Of a stretch of DNA of 64,000 bases, positions 34,441-43,561 are shown one piece after another. The stretch lies in assembly GCF_001517085.1 (NCBI RefSeq), contig NZ_LRAC01000155.1, forward strand, positions 124,001-188,000. Direction: 5' to 3'. Each line of letters starts with the position of its first letter. Within the stretch, counting starts at the first letter, position 1. A model generated the notes under the pieces. The model did no database searches. It had not been told where the DNA came from and saw only the letters and a list, made by a program, of their open reading frames with translations. The position numbers and the translations under genes are program-made. The DNA is from Paenibacillus sp. DMB5 (GTDB lineage: Bacteria; Bacillota; Bacilli; Paenibacillales; Paenibacillaceae).

Positions 34441-34516
34441 GGCTCCCCTCGTTTCCTACAATTAAGGTAGGAAGCACTTTGTCAAAGTGCTTAAAGACGA
34501 AAGGAATGAGGGAGCC
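34441..34516 (+). promoter_or_regulatory. Structured leader that can bury the ribosome site of the permease gene
   Basis: GGCTCCCCTC (34441-34450) can pair with GAGGGAGCC (34508-34516), which contains the GAGGGAG ribosome site for the ATG at 34519. Inside lie two hairpins: TTCCTAC/GTAGGAA (34453-34459 with 34467-34473) and AAGCACTTT/AAAGTGCTT (34472-34480 with 34484-34492). Together they resemble a multi-stem riboregulator. No known riboswitch motif is recognised; the sequence evidence is base pairing only. Confidence 0.4.
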
Positions 34517-34518
34517 AG

Positions 34519-35442
34519 ATGAATCAGACCGCTGCACTTCACGATGAGCTGCCGGCGAAGCTTGAGAGCAGGCCGTATAAGCAGAACCGCTGGAAAAAGA
34601 ATTTTTGGGGCTACATGTTCCTTGTACCCGCGATTGCCATCTTCATTATGTTTATGTGGGTGCCTATTTTTAAAGGTTTTCTGTACAGCTTTTACACGGT
34701 GGATTTTGTTAAAGGAAATACCTTTGTCGGCTTTGATAACTATGCCCGGGCCATTACCGATCCCGATGTGCTTATCGCCATCAAGAACACGCTGTATTAT
34801 ATGCTGCTCTGTCTCGTCGTCGGCTTCTGGGTACCGATTGCCTTCGCAATTGCGATCTCCGAGCTGAGAAAATTCGGCGGCTTTGTGCGGGTGGCGGCCT
34901 ATCTGCCTTATGTCATGCCTGCAGTTGTCCTGTACGGGCTATGGAGATGGCTCTATGATCCTGTGGGTCCGGTTAATGCTCTGCTCGGGACGATGGGGGC
35001 GGATCAGATCCCCTTTCTTACGGACAGCAGGTGGTCCATGCTCTCGCTGGTGTTCATGGAGACGTGGCAGCAGTTCGGCTCGGGGATGCTGATCTACCTG
35101 GCGGCCGTGCTCAGTATACCGCGTGACTGGTATGAAGCGGCGGAGATTGACGGAGCGGGGGTGTGGGCGAGGATCCGCCATATTACGCTGCCGTCGCTGC
35201 GCAACCTGATTATCCTGATGCTGATTCTGCAGATCATCGCGACCTCGCAGGGGTACCAGTCCCAGCTGGCGCTGCTGGACGGCGGTCCTAACAAGACAAC
35301 GCTGACGTACGCGCTGCTGATTGTGAAGTATGCTTTTACCAGACTGGATTACGGCACGGCAACGGCGCTTGGCATGCTGATGTTCATCGTCCTTGGCGGT
35401 TTGGGCATTTTACAGTTCAGGCTGAATAAGGAGGATAACTAG
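34519..35442 (+). CDS. CUT1-type sugar ABC transporter permease (MalF-like)
   Basis: A 307-residue inner-membrane permease with six predicted spans and the EAA loop YEAAEIDGAGVWARIRHITLPSLRN at about residues 205-229, which docks to a MsmX-type ATPase. Its N-terminal extension is soluble. No ATPase gene is nearby, as is common in Bacillales where one ATPase serves many systems. The following permease starts 1 bp after its stop. Substrate unknown, but a carbohydrate is likely given the YesMN-like pair upstream and cre sites. Confidence 0.92.
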   Translation: MNQTAALHDELPAKLESRPYKQNRWKKNFWGYMFLVPAIAIFIMFMWVPIFKGFLYSFYTVDFVKGNTFVGFDNYARAITDPDVLIAIKNTLYYMLLCLVVGFWVPIAFAIAISELRKFGGFVRVAAYLPYVMPAVVLYGLWRWLYDPVGPVNALLGTMGADQIPFLTDSRWSMLSLVFMETWQQFGSGMLIYLAAVLSIPRDWYEAAEIDGAGVWARIRHITLPSLRNLIILMLILQIIATSQGYQSQLALLDGGPNKTTLTYALLIVKYAFTRLDYGTATALGMLMFIVLGGLGILQFRLNKEDN

Positions 35443-35443
35443 G

Positions 35444-36316
35444 ATGAAGAGCACTGAGAGAGGGATTCTGTCGGAGCATGATCTCAAAAAAACGGGCAAC
35501 AAGGTCGTCTACGGCATTATGGTATTTTTTATTGCGTTAATGGTGTTCACGATGATGTATCCGATTCTGATGACGATGTTTAACGGGCTGAAATCGAATG
35601 CCGAGGTCAACTCGTTCCCGCCGCATTTTTTCCCGCAGGAGTGGCATTTCGGTAATTTGAAGGATGCAGTGAATTATATTGATCTGCTGAAGTTCCTCAA
35701 GAACACGCTTTATATTTTTGCCGGAAATATGGTTATGACGCTGGTTGTACTCGGGATGGCCTCATTCAGTATCTCGAGGATGAATGTGCCGTACCGCAAG
35801 GCGTTCTACTTCTTTTTTCTGATGACGCTGTTTATTCCGGCGACGAGCTATATGATTCCGAACTTCGTCAATCTGAAGGAGCTGGGCCTGCTGAACCAGT
35901 ATGCGGCTTTCTGGCTGCCGGCGGGAGCGAATACGTTTTATTTTCTGCTGCTGAAGAACTTCTTCGACGGGATTCATCCGGAAATCTTTGAAGCGGCGCG
36001 GATCGACGGGGCCTCGGAGCCGAGAAGCTTTTTCGCGATTGCAGTTCCGCTGTCGGTGCCGATTTTTGCCACGCTGGCGATTTTTATTTTCTCCACTGCC
36101 TGGAATGACTGGTTCTGGCCGTCGCTGGTGATGCATTCTGAGGAAAAATATACGCTGGCGACTGCGATTTACAAATATGTAATCAGTGTCAAGGCGCTCA
36201 ATACGAACATCAAGTTTGCCATTCTCTTTCTCGTGTCGCTGCCGCCGATTCTTGTGTTCCTGATCTTCCAGAAGTTTATTATGCGGGGTGTGGCTTTGTC
36301 TGCAGTAAAAGGCTAG
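35444..36316 (+). CDS. CUT1-type sugar ABC transporter permease (MalG-like)
   Basis: A 290-residue permease with six spans; the EAA loop is FEAARIDGASEPRSFFAIAVPLSVP at about residues 182-206. The C-terminus IMRGVALSAVKG is the typical end of MalG-like subunits. It forms a heterodimer with the upstream permease. AAGGAGGATAAC provides the ribosome site. Confidence 0.92.
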   Translation: MKSTERGILSEHDLKKTGNKVVYGIMVFFIALMVFTMMYPILMTMFNGLKSNAEVNSFPPHFFPQEWHFGNLKDAVNYIDLLKFLKNTLYIFAGNMVMTLVVLGMASFSISRMNVPYRKAFYFFFLMTLFIPATSYMIPNFVNLKELGLLNQYAAFWLPAGANTFYFLLLKNFFDGIHPEIFEAARIDGASEPRSFFAIAVPLSVPIFATLAIFIFSTAWNDWFWPSLVMHSEEKYTLATAIYKYVISVKALNTNIKFAILFLVSLPPILVFLIFQKFIMRGVALSAVKG

Positions 36317-36396
36317 GAGAGGCAGCGTGTTGCGTACAACGTGAGAATGCACACGATCGTAAACCTGCACATGAAAGGAATATAAATACACCTCGT

Positions 36397-36411
36397 TTGT
36401 AAACGGTTTCT
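36397..36411 (+). promoter_or_regulatory. CcpA cre site upstream of the sugar-binding lipoprotein gene
   Basis: TTGTAAACGGTTTCT matches the cre consensus WTGNAANCGNWNNCW at every fixed position. It lies between the permease and the binding-protein gene, 51 bp before the latter, so catabolite repression would act on the binding protein separately. Confidence 0.55.
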
Positions 36412-36461
36412 CTTTTAAGATGAATTTGTAAGCTAATTATGAATTGAAAAGGGGAGTTTCA

Positions 36462-37934
36462 ATGCGTAAATTTTCCAGCGTATTAGCAGGCCTCCTTGTG
36501 GCGAGTTCGTTGTTATCCGCCTGCGGCGGCAATAATAACAGCAACGGAAATGCCCAGGGGAATACAGGAGGGGAAGCGACTCCGGCGCCGGCAGCAACAG
36601 CTGCAGATAACAGCACTGCTGCGACTGATGCGCCTGCGGACGATATTACCCAGAGAAAAGTAACGATCAAAATCCACTATCCGACACCGGACCTGACCGA
36701 AATGCGCGCACAGGAAGACGACCGGATCAAACGGTTCCAGGCAGAGTATCCGAATGTAGAGATCATCAAGGACGACTGGCAGTACAGTGTCAGCGAAATC
36801 GGAATCAAAATGGCGGCCAATGAAGCACCGACCTTCTTTAACACATATGCGACGGAAGCCAAGTTCCTGGTGGAAAAAGGCTGGGCGGCTGATATTACCG
36901 ATCTGTGGAACACCTACGAGTATAAGGATCAGATCAACCCGGTGCTGCAGAATCAGTTCATTATTGACGGTAAAATTTTCGGTGTAACCCAAAAGGGCTA
37001 TGTCACCACTACCATGATCAACAAAAAAATGCTGGACGACAAAGGTGTCGCCGTTCCGCCGATGGACTGGACCTGGGACGACATGCTGAATACCGCCAAA
37101 GGTGTGGCCGATGCGAAGAAAGGCATTTCCGGGATCGCACCGATGGGTAAAGGTAACGAAGCGGGCTGGAACTGGACCAACTTCCTGTTCGAGGCTGGCG
37201 GGGAGATCCAGAATGTGGACGGCGGTAAGGTTGTGGCCACTTTCAATTCAGAGGCAGGCGTGAAGGCGCTGGATTTCTACAAAAAGCTGAGATGGGAAGC
37301 GGAAGCTATTCCGCAGGACTGGGCACTCGGCTGGGGTGATGCGGTCGGCGCATTCCAGCAGGGACGCACAGCGATGGTTATGGCCGGCTCCGACGGCGTA
37401 ATCGAGCAGGCGCTTAACCAGGGTGGACTCAAGCCGGCGGATGTACTGACCTATCCGATGCCGGCCGCTGAAAAGCGCGGTAAGCATACCGGAGTGCTTG
37501 GCGGCGATTATCTCGTAATCAATCCGAATGCTTCCAAGGATGAGCAGGAAATGGCATTCCGCTATATTACTTTCGATTATTTCTCTGACAAAGGCCTGGA
37601 GGCGCTGGATGCAATTCTGCAGCAGCGCAAGGCGGACGGCAAATACTTCATTCCGCCGCTTCTGGACTACTATGCTGCTGATTCCGAGTTCGGCAAGAAG
37701 ACCAAAGCTGTGTACGACAAATATTCCGATATCGTGTATCAATACAATCCGGACATTATGGCTCTGCTTGATGGAAAGCCGGAGGCCCAGTACAACACTC
37801 AGGATTACTACGCAACGATGTCCAATGTAATCCAAGAGCTGTTCTCCAAGAAAGGAACAGACTCCAAAGCCCAGCTTGATGCGGCAGCCAAAACGGTGCA
37901 GGAGCAATTCTTTGATTCTATTACTGTTGAATAG
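36462..37934 (+). CDS. Sugar ABC transporter substrate-binding lipoprotein
   Basis: A 490-residue extracellular binding protein. MRKFSSVLAGLLVASSLLSAC gives a lipobox with Cys21, followed by an Asn/Gly/Ala/Thr-rich linker and then the SBP_bac_1 fold (RKVTIKIHYPTPDLTEMRAQEDDRIKRFQAEYPNVEI ... GTVTQ-like region, WTWDDMLNTAKGVADA). It works with the two upstream permeases. ATG 36462 follows AAAAGGGGAG. There are 145 bp between it and the permease, room for a separate promoter and the cre site. Confidence 0.93.
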   Translation: MRKFSSVLAGLLVASSLLSACGGNNNSNGNAQGNTGGEATPAPAATAADNSTAATDAPADDITQRKVTIKIHYPTPDLTEMRAQEDDRIKRFQAEYPNVEIIKDDWQYSVSEIGIKMAANEAPTFFNTYATEAKFLVEKGWAADITDLWNTYEYKDQINPVLQNQFIIDGKIFGVTQKGYVTTTMINKKMLDDKGVAVPPMDWTWDDMLNTAKGVADAKKGISGIAPMGKGNEAGWNWTNFLFEAGGEIQNVDGGKVVATFNSEAGVKALDFYKKLRWEAEAIPQDWALGWGDAVGAFQQGRTAMVMAGSDGVIEQALNQGGLKPADVLTYPMPAAEKRGKHTGVLGGDYLVINPNASKDEQEMAFRYITFDYFSDKGLEALDAILQQRKADGKYFIPPLLDYYAADSEFGKKTKAVYDKYSDIVYQYNPDIMALLDGKPEAQYNTQDYYATMSNVIQELFSKKGTDSKAQLDAAAKTVQEQFFDSITVE

Positions 37935-37961
37935 CAGACATATTGAATTGTAAAAACAGAC

Positions 37962-38007
37962 AGAAGACCGGCAAATCCTCCGACCTTGGAGGACAGCCGG
38001 TCTTTTT
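37962..38007 (+). terminator. Terminator after the binding-protein gene
   Basis: AAGACCGGC(TG) pairs with AGCCGGTCTT, with an inner CCTCC/GGAGG; TTTTT follows. Confidence 0.85.
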
Positions 38008-38157
38008 GTGAACAGTGACAAATTCGGACAAAAAACCGCATGCGGTGACAAAATGATCTCCTGAAAGTATAGCAACCTAAGTGCAGAAATTCCTCTAAGT
38101 TAAATATAACCAAATAAAACGCATAAATAATGGTTAAATATCCTGATTATGATCGAA

Positions 38158-38171
38158 TGAAAGCGCTTTGA
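38158..38171 (+). promoter_or_regulatory. CcpA cre-like site upstream of adhE
   Basis: TGAAAGCGCTTTGA, one mismatch to TGAAAGCGCTTTCA. It sits just upstream of the Fnr-like box, so carbon status may also control adhE. Confidence 0.45.
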
Positions 38172-38197
38172 AAGCAAATCAAAAAAACTTTATACTT

Positions 38198-38213
38198 TGT
38201 GAAAGAATTCACT
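38198..38213 (+). promoter_or_regulatory. Fnr-like box in the adhE promoter
   Basis: TGTGA-AAGAAT-TCACT, one mismatch to the Fnr consensus. A weak -10 TAAGAT at 38236-38241 puts its centre at about -42, the class II activation position, as in the nirB promoter. Confidence 0.6.
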
Positions 38214-38289
38214 ATACAAGACGGGAATGATGTGATAAGATAAATGTGTAGAGAAAAACAACCTAAAAATTGACAGGAGGACGAGGGAG

Positions 38290-40911
38290 ATGGCAGTTAA
38301 GAACGAAGTCGCCGCCCAAGTGAAACAAACCACCGCTGAAGAATATATTCAGACTTTGGTGGATAAAGCAAAGAAAGCCCTGGATGCGTTCATGGAACTG
38401 GACCAGGAGCAGGTTAACACAATCGTTCATGCAATGGCGTTGGCAGGTCTCGACAAACATATGTACCTGGCGAAATTAGCCGTCGAAGAAACAGGCCGCG
38501 GAGTATACGAAGACAAAATTACGAAGAACATCTTCTCAACCGAATATATCTGGCACGGAATTAAGTACGACAAAACAGTAGGAGTTATTGAGGATAACGC
38601 CTACGATAATTTCCAAAAGATTGCTGAACCAGTCGGAATTGTAATGGGTATCACACCGGTAACCAACCCAACATCCACCACGATGTTTAAAGCTCTGATT
38701 TCCGCTAAGACACGTAACCCTATTATATTCGGTTTCCACCCTTCAGCGCAAGAGTGTAGCGCCGCTGCCGCCAAAATTCTTCATGATGCAGGCGTAAAAG
38801 CAGGTGCTCCTGAGAACTTCATCCAATGGATCGAGCTTCCTACCATGGACAAAACAAACGCGCTGATGAACAACCCTGACGTTGCGCTGATCCTGGCAAC
38901 AGGCGGATCCGCAATGGTAAAAGCAGCTTACAGCTGCGGGAAGCCGGCTCTCGGCGTAGGCCCTGGTAACGTACCTGCCTTCATCGAGAAGAGTGCTGAC
39001 ATCGATCAGGCTGTAACCGACATTATCCTTTCCAAAACATTCGATAACGGCATGATCTGTGCTTCCGAGCAGGCTGTTATTATAGAAGAAGCTATTTTTG
39101 ACCAAGTGAAGAAGAAAATGATCGCGAACGGCTGCTACTTCGTTAATAAAGATGAAGCTGCCAAGCTGACTAACGGTGCAATGAACGTTGAGAAATGCGC
39201 AGTTAACCCGGCAATCGTAGGTCAATCCGCAGTGAAGATCGCTGAAATGTGCGGTATCCAGGTACCAGCCGGCACCAAGATCCTGGTAGCTGAAATTGAA
39301 GGCGTAGGCCCTAAATATCCGCTGTCCGCTGAGAAGCTGAGCCCGGTTCTGGCCTGCTACAAAGTGAAGAATGCAGATCAGGGTATCGAACGCGCTGCAG
39401 AGATCGTTGAATTCGGCGGCATGGGCCACAGCTCGGCTATCCACTCCAATAATGAAGAAGTTATCATGAAGTTCTCGCACCGCCTGCAGACAGGACGTAT
39501 TCTGGTGAATTCTCCTTCGACACACGGCGCCATCGGGGACATCTACAATACCAATATCCCTTCGCTCACCCTGGGCTGCGGATCTTACGGCCGCAACTCG
39601 GTATCGCAAAACGTTACTGCCATCAATCTGATCAACGTGAAAAGGGTGAACCGTCGTACCGTGAATATGCAATGGTTTAAAGTACCTGACAAGATCTACT
39701 TTGAAAAAGGATCCACACAATACCTGGCTAAAATGCCTAACATTACACGCGTAGCAATCATTACTGACCCTATGATGGTTAAACTGGGCTATGTGGAAAG
39801 AGTTGAGCATTACCTGCGCCAGCGCCAGACTCCTGTAGCAATCGAAGTGTTCTCGGAAGTTGAACCGGATCCATCGACTACTACTGTTGAAAAAGGTACT
39901 GCTATGATGAACAGATTCCAGCCGGACTGCATCATCGCACTCGGCGGCGGTTCCCCGATGGATGCTGCCAAAGGCATGTGGCTGTTCTACGAACACCCGG
40001 ATGTTGACTTCAACAACCTGAAACAGAAATTCATGGATATCCGCAAACGCGTATACAAATATCCTACTCTGGGTCAAAAGGCGAAATTCGTTGCCATCCC
40101 GACAACTTCTGGTACAGGATCGGAAGTAACCTCGTTCGCGGTTATCACTGACAAAACTGCCGGCAGCAATACCAAGTATCCGCTGGCTGACTATGAGCTG
40201 ACTCCAGACGTTGCAATTATCGATCCGGAATTTGTATACAGCCTGCCAAGAACAGCTGTTGCTGATACAGGTATGGACGTACTGACTCACGCTATCGAGG
40301 CCTATGTTTCGGTAATGGCAAGCGATTATTCGGATGGTCTGGCAATCAAAGCGATCCAGCTGGTATTCCAGTACCTTGAAAAATCGGCATTGACCGGCGA
40401 CAAGCTGGCCCGTGAGAAAATGCACAACGCTTCGACACTTGCCGGTATGGCGTTCGCTAACGCATTCCTGGGTATCAACCACAGCTTGGCGCACAAATGG
40501 GGCGGACAGTACCACACCGCACACGGCCGCACCAATGCGATCCTGATGCCGCACGTTATCCGTTACAATGCCAAGAAGCCAACGAAGTTCGCTTCGTTCC
40601 CTAAATATTCGCACTTTGTAGCTGACGAGCGTTATGCCGAAATCGCCCGCATCCTGGGATTGCCGGCCCGCACTACTGAAGAAGGCGTAACAAGCCTGAT
40701 CAATGCGATCCGTGACATGAACAAGAAGCTGGGTATCGAAGAGTCCTTCCAGGCGCTGGGCTTCGATCCTAAGGATTTCGAATCACGTGTAGATTATCTG
40801 GCTGACCGTGCATTTGAAGACCAATGTACAACTGCTAACCCTAAGCTGCCGCTGGTAAGTGAGCTGGCTGACGTATACCGCAATGCCTTCTACGGAAGAT
40901 TCGACGTCTAA
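38290..40911 (+). CDS. adhE: Bifunctional acetaldehyde-CoA/alcohol dehydrogenase AdhE
   Basis: Converts acetyl-CoA to acetaldehyde and then ethanol, re-oxidising NADH during fermentation; forms spirosome polymers. The N-terminal aldehyde dehydrogenase domain (residues about 1-440) has the catalytic Cys257 in NGMICASEQAV. The C-terminal iron-dependent alcohol dehydrogenase has ALGGGSPMDAAKG, the TTSGTGSEVT motif and the metal-binding HSLAHKWGGQYHTAHGRTNA region. 873 residues, full length. Start ATG 38290 has AGGAGGACGAGGG upstream. Stands alone, preceded by Fnr- and cre-like sites and followed by a strong terminator, but belongs with pflB and pflA functionally. Confidence 0.97.
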   Translation: MAVKNEVAAQVKQTTAEEYIQTLVDKAKKALDAFMELDQEQVNTIVHAMALAGLDKHMYLAKLAVEETGRGVYEDKITKNIFSTEYIWHGIKYDKTVGVIEDNAYDNFQKIAEPVGIVMGITPVTNPTSTTMFKALISAKTRNPIIFGFHPSAQECSAAAAKILHDAGVKAGAPENFIQWIELPTMDKTNALMNNPDVALILATGGSAMVKAAYSCGKPALGVGPGNVPAFIEKSADIDQAVTDIILSKTFDNGMICASEQAVIIEEAIFDQVKKKMIANGCYFVNKDEAAKLTNGAMNVEKCAVNPAIVGQSAVKIAEMCGIQVPAGTKILVAEIEGVGPKYPLSAEKLSPVLACYKVKNADQGIERAAEIVEFGGMGHSSAIHSNNEEVIMKFSHRLQTGRILVNSPSTHGAIGDIYNTNIPSLTLGCGSYGRNSVSQNVTAINLINVKRVNRRTVNMQWFKVPDKIYFEKGSTQYLAKMPNITRVAIITDPMMVKLGYVERVEHYLRQRQTPVAIEVFSEVEPDPSTTTVEKGTAMMNRFQPDCIIALGGGSPMDAAKGMWLFYEHPDVDFNNLKQKFMDIRKRVYKYPTLGQKAKFVAIPTTSGTGSEVTSFAVITDKTAGSNTKYPLADYELTPDVAIIDPEFVYSLPRTAVADTGMDVLTHAIEAYVSVMASDYSDGLAIKAIQLVFQYLEKSALTGDKLAREKMHNASTLAGMAFANAFLGINHSLAHKWGGQYHTAHGRTNAILMPHVIRYNAKKPTKFASFPKYSHFVADERYAEIARILGLPARTTEEGVTSLINAIRDMNKKLGIEESFQALGFDPKDFESRVDYLADRAFEDQCTTANPKLPLVSELADVYRNAFYGRFDV

Positions 40912-40966
40912 TTAGGTGTTGAGTGGCGAATAATATGTTTAAAGGATAATATGGGACTAGATGGTA

Positions 40967-41011
40967 GTGACAAATATCACCGGAAAGGTGATATTTGTCA
41001 CAGTCCTTTTT
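40967..41011 (+). terminator. adhE terminator
   Basis: A perfect 15-bp stem: GTGACAAATATCACC (40967-40981) pairs with GGTGATATTTGTCAC (40987-41001), loop GGAAA, tail AGTCCTTTTT. Confidence 0.85.
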
Positions 41012-41068
41012 CAGAAAATAAACTAAAATGTTTATATAAACAACGAGCCCGAGATATGAAAGTGCGAT

Positions 41069-41084
41069 TGTGAATTTTATAACA
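41069..41084 (+). promoter_or_regulatory. Fnr-like box upstream of pflB
   Basis: TGTGA-ATTTTA-TAACA, one mismatch to TGTGA-N6-TCACA. A TATAAT at 41144-41149 is too close to the ribosome site for certainty; the spacing to a -10 is therefore unclear and the site is weaker evidence than those of nirB and adhE. Confidence 0.35.
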
Positions 41085-41174
41085 ACCATATCTTTGGGAT
41101 CACGAGACACGGGATCAACCTTCAAGCCCGCGATCTCTACAAATATAATAAATATATAAATGGAGGGATTTAGC

Positions 41175-43436
41175 ATGTCGGTGATTGAAAAAGATGTACA
41201 AGAAGTAAAGTCCGGTTGGAGAAGTTTTACAAAAGGCAAATGGGCCAAGAAAGTTGACGTTAACAACTTCATTGCAACAAACATCAAGCCTTATGAAGGA
41301 AATGAAGATTTCCTCGTAGGTCCTACAAGCAACACTACTGAACTGTGGAAGATCATTTCCCAGCTGAGCAAGGAAGAAAGAGAAAGAGGCGGCGTATGGG
41401 ATGTTTCCCTGGATACTGTCTCCACTATTACTTCCCACGCACCAGGCTACATCGACAAGGACAAGGAACAAATCGTAGGGGTGCAGACTGATGCTCCTTT
41501 CAGACGTTCCATCCAGCCGTTCGGCGGTATCAAGATGATGATCGATGCCACTAAGGCTTATGGCTTCGAACTTCCGAATAACATTGTCGAAATGTTTACG
41601 AATATCCGCAAAACGCATAACCAAGGCGTGTTTGATGCATATACACCTGATATGAGAGCAGTGCGTAAATCCGGCGTTATCACAGGTCTTCCAGATGCTT
41701 ACGGCCGCGGACGCATTATCGGCGACTACCGCCGCGTTGCTCTGTACGGTATTGATTTCCTGATTAAAGACAAGAAACAACAACTGGCTGAGCTTGAAGT
41801 TGATTCCATGACTGAGGATGTAATTCGTCTGCGTGAAGAGCTGTCCGAGCAGATCCGCGCTCTGGGCGAACTGAAGGAAATGGCTGCTGCCCACGGGCTT
41901 GATATTTCCAAACCGGCTAACTCTTTCAAAGAAGCTACTCAATGGGTGTACTTCGGATACCTGGCAGCAGTTAAAGAGCAGAACGGTGCAGCAATGTCCC
42001 TTGGACGCGTATCCTCCTTCCTTGATATCTATGCACAGCGTGATTTTGAAGAAGGTACTCTTACTGAAGAGCAAGCACAGGAAATCGTTGACCATTTCGT
42101 AATGAAGCTGCGTATCGTTAAATTCCTGCGTACGCCTGACTACAACGAACTGTTCTCCGGTGACCCTACTTGGGTAACTGAGTCCATCGGCGGCATGGCT
42201 GAAGACGGAACAACCCGCGTAACCAAGAACAGCTTCCGCTTCCTGCACACCCTGTATAACCTGGGACCTGCACCAGAACCGAACCTGACTGTACTGTGGT
42301 CCGAGAAACTGCCTGAAGGCTTCAAGAAATATTGTGCAAAGGTATCTATTGAAACCAGCGCTATCCAATATGAGAATGATGATGTAATGCGTCCATACTG
42401 GGGTGAAGATTACGCGATTGCCTGCTGCGTATCCCCGATGCGCATCGGTAAACAAATGCAGTTCTTCGGAGCCCGTGCGAACCTTGCAAAAGCTCTGCTG
42501 TACGCAATCAACGGCGGTGTGGATGAAAAATCCGGCGCACAGGTAGGTCCTGAATACCCTGCAATCACTTCCGAGTATCTGGATTACAACGAAGTCATGA
42601 AACGCTTCAAACCAATGATGGAGTGGCTGGCCAAGACTTATGTTAACACCTTGAACATCATCCACTACATGCATGATAAATATTCCTACGAACGCATTGA
42701 AATGGCGCTGCATGACCGCGACATTCTGCGTACAATGGCTTGCGGTATCGCTGGTCTGTCCGTTGCTGCTGACTCCCTGAGCGCAATCAAATACGCTAAG
42801 GTTAAGCCAATCCGCAACGAACAAGGCATTGCAATCGACTTCGAAACTGAAGGTGAATTCCCTTGCTACGGTAACAACGACGACGCTGTTGACAGCATCG
42901 CAGTTGAACTGGTTGAAACCTTCATGTCGATGATCCGCAAACACAAAACTTACCGTGATGCTGTTCCGACTCAATCGGTACTGACTATCACTTCGAACGT
43001 AGTTTACGGTAAGAAGACTGGTACTACTCCTGACGGACGTAAAAAAGGCGAACCATTCGCACCAGGTGCTAACCCAATGCACGGACGCGATAAGAAGGGC
43101 GCACTGGCATCCCTGAACTCTGTTGCCAAACTGCCTTACTCTGATGCACAAGATGGTATCTCCAATACGTTCTCCATTGTTCCTAAGGCACTGGGTAAAG
43201 ACGAAGAATCCCGTAAGTCCAACCTGGTATTCATGATGGACGGATACTTCCACAACAACGCTCAGCACTTGAACGTTAACGTATTTAACCGTGAACAGCT
43301 GATCGATGCTATGGATCACCCAGAGAACTATCCGCAACTGACAGTTCGTGTATCCGGCTATGCAGTTAACTTCATCAAGCTGACCCGTGAACAACAGCTG
43401 GACGTTATCAACCGTACATTCCACTCTTCACTGTAA
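41175..43436 (+). CDS. pflB: Pyruvate formate-lyase PflB
   Basis: Oxygen-sensitive glycyl-radical enzyme splitting pyruvate and CoA into acetyl-CoA and formate. The catalytic Cys417-Cys418 pair is in IACCVSPMRIG, and the glycyl-radical site Gly728 is in VRVSGYAVNF near the C-terminus. 753 residues, usual length. Start ATG 41175 is 6-7 bp after GGAGGGA; the ATG at 41160 lies on that site and is rejected. The activase gene pflA follows after 125 bp. It is expressed in anaerobic growth. Confidence 0.97.
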   Translation: MSVIEKDVQEVKSGWRSFTKGKWAKKVDVNNFIATNIKPYEGNEDFLVGPTSNTTELWKIISQLSKEERERGGVWDVSLDTVSTITSHAPGYIDKDKEQIVGVQTDAPFRRSIQPFGGIKMMIDATKAYGFELPNNIVEMFTNIRKTHNQGVFDAYTPDMRAVRKSGVITGLPDAYGRGRIIGDYRRVALYGIDFLIKDKKQQLAELEVDSMTEDVIRLREELSEQIRALGELKEMAAAHGLDISKPANSFKEATQWVYFGYLAAVKEQNGAAMSLGRVSSFLDIYAQRDFEEGTLTEEQAQEIVDHFVMKLRIVKFLRTPDYNELFSGDPTWVTESIGGMAEDGTTRVTKNSFRFLHTLYNLGPAPEPNLTVLWSEKLPEGFKKYCAKVSIETSAIQYENDDVMRPYWGEDYAIACCVSPMRIGKQMQFFGARANLAKALLYAINGGVDEKSGAQVGPEYPAITSEYLDYNEVMKRFKPMMEWLAKTYVNTLNIIHYMHDKYSYERIEMALHDRDILRTMACGIAGLSVAADSLSAIKYAKVKPIRNEQGIAIDFETEGEFPCYGNNDDAVDSIAVELVETFMSMIRKHKTYRDAVPTQSVLTITSNVVYGKKTGTTPDGRKKGEPFAPGANPMHGRDKKGALASLNSVAKLPYSDAQDGISNTFSIVPKALGKDEESRKSNLVFMMDGYFHNNAQHLNVNVFNREQLIDAMDHPENYPQLTVRVSGYAVNFIKLTREQQLDVINRTFHSSL

Positions 43437-43479
43437 GATTTGTTCTTGGACATCAGGAACTGATATAAACCACAGAGCT

Positions 43480-43500
43480 GCCGCCCTTGAAAGAGGGCGG
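43480..43500 (+). other. Hairpin between pflB and pflA
   Basis: CCGCCCTT/AGAGGGCGG-like stem without a T tract. It may protect or process the pflB message or reduce readthrough into pflA. Confidence 0.4.
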
Positions 43501-43561
43501 TAAACTCTTGTTTAAAATTCATTAAAATTTTAAGTTTTTTTCATTGAAAGGATGACCTCAT

